From Peptococcaceae bacterium UBA3937 (lineage in GTDB: Bacteria > Bacillota > Peptococcia > DRI-13 > DTU073), in NCBI GenBank assembly GCA_002385735.1, contig DGEB01000063.1:4698-10467 (forward strand): 5,770 bases of DNA, read 5' to 3'. Below are positions 5,748 through 5,770 of this stretch, in pieces. Position 1 is the first letter of the stretch. Each line of letters begins with the position of its first letter. The notes under the pieces are model-generated. The model was not told where the DNA came from. It made no database searches and saw nothing but the letters and a program-made list of their open reading frames with translations. Both the position numbers and the translations under genes were made by a program.

Positions 5748-5770
5748 ATGTATAAGCTATGGAAAAGAAC
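5748..5770 (+). CDS. Start of a gene cut by the window edge, unidentified
   Basis: ATG at 5748 opens a frame reading MYKLWKR and then a codon beginning AC at the window end. It is the only ATG, GTG or TTG in this frame after a stop at 5700. Possible ribosome sites are imperfect: AAAGGG is 11 nt before and GGGAG 3 nt before. A basic, Trp-containing start like this could lead into a membrane anchor. B. subtilis has a penicillin-binding protein gene further down the equivalent region, but seven residues cannot identify it. Confidence 0.35.

Overview
The window looks like chromosomal DNA from a spore-forming, anaerobic-type Firmicute (Clostridia in the broad sense, perhaps near the Peptococcaceae, Desulfotomaculum or Syntrophomonas groups). 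This rests on strong AGGAGG-like ribosome sites, sigma-A promoters, frequent GTG/TTG starts, AT-rich intergenic DNA and gene content. The placement is inference. The gene order parallels the Bacillus subtilis block yrzB - yrrL (mltG) - yrrM (trmR) - yrrN/yrrO (trhP), with differences: a VanW-family gene sits between the yrzB-like and mltG genes, there is one U32 gene where B. subtilis has two, and a DUF4911 gene follows it.

Layout, all genes on the + strand. (1) 1-504 is a self-contained unit: a near-consensus promoter (28-56), a 94-aa very acidic DUF1292 protein (92-376) and a strong intrinsic terminator (465-504). (2) 505-2063 holds a 482-aa membrane-anchored VanW/G5 wall protein, preceded by a tentative extended -10 promoter. 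(3) 2064-5470 starts with a clear sigma-A promoter (2086-2115) and then runs mltG, trmR, trhP and a DUF4911 gene, with gaps of 13-29 bp and no visible terminator between them. (4) 5471-5747 is AT-rich non-coding DNA with a two-hairpin candidate RNA structure, two 14-bp AT palindromes and possible weak promoter elements. The first codons of another gene follow at 5748.

Functionally there are two themes. VanW and MltG both act on peptidoglycan outside the membrane: the VanW domain as a probable cysteine L,D-transpeptidase, MltG as the lytic transglycosylase that ends nascent glycan strands. TrhP and TrmR together make a two-step wobble-uridine pathway, in which U34 becomes 5-hydroxyuridine and then 5-methoxyuridine in tRNA. 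The DUF4911 protein has no known role but is placed to be co-expressed with that pair.

I see no mobile element, CRISPR array, tRNA or rRNA. The points most worth checking are the conflict between reading frame and ribosome site at the start of mltG, the DUF4911 partner, and the structured 3' intergenic region.
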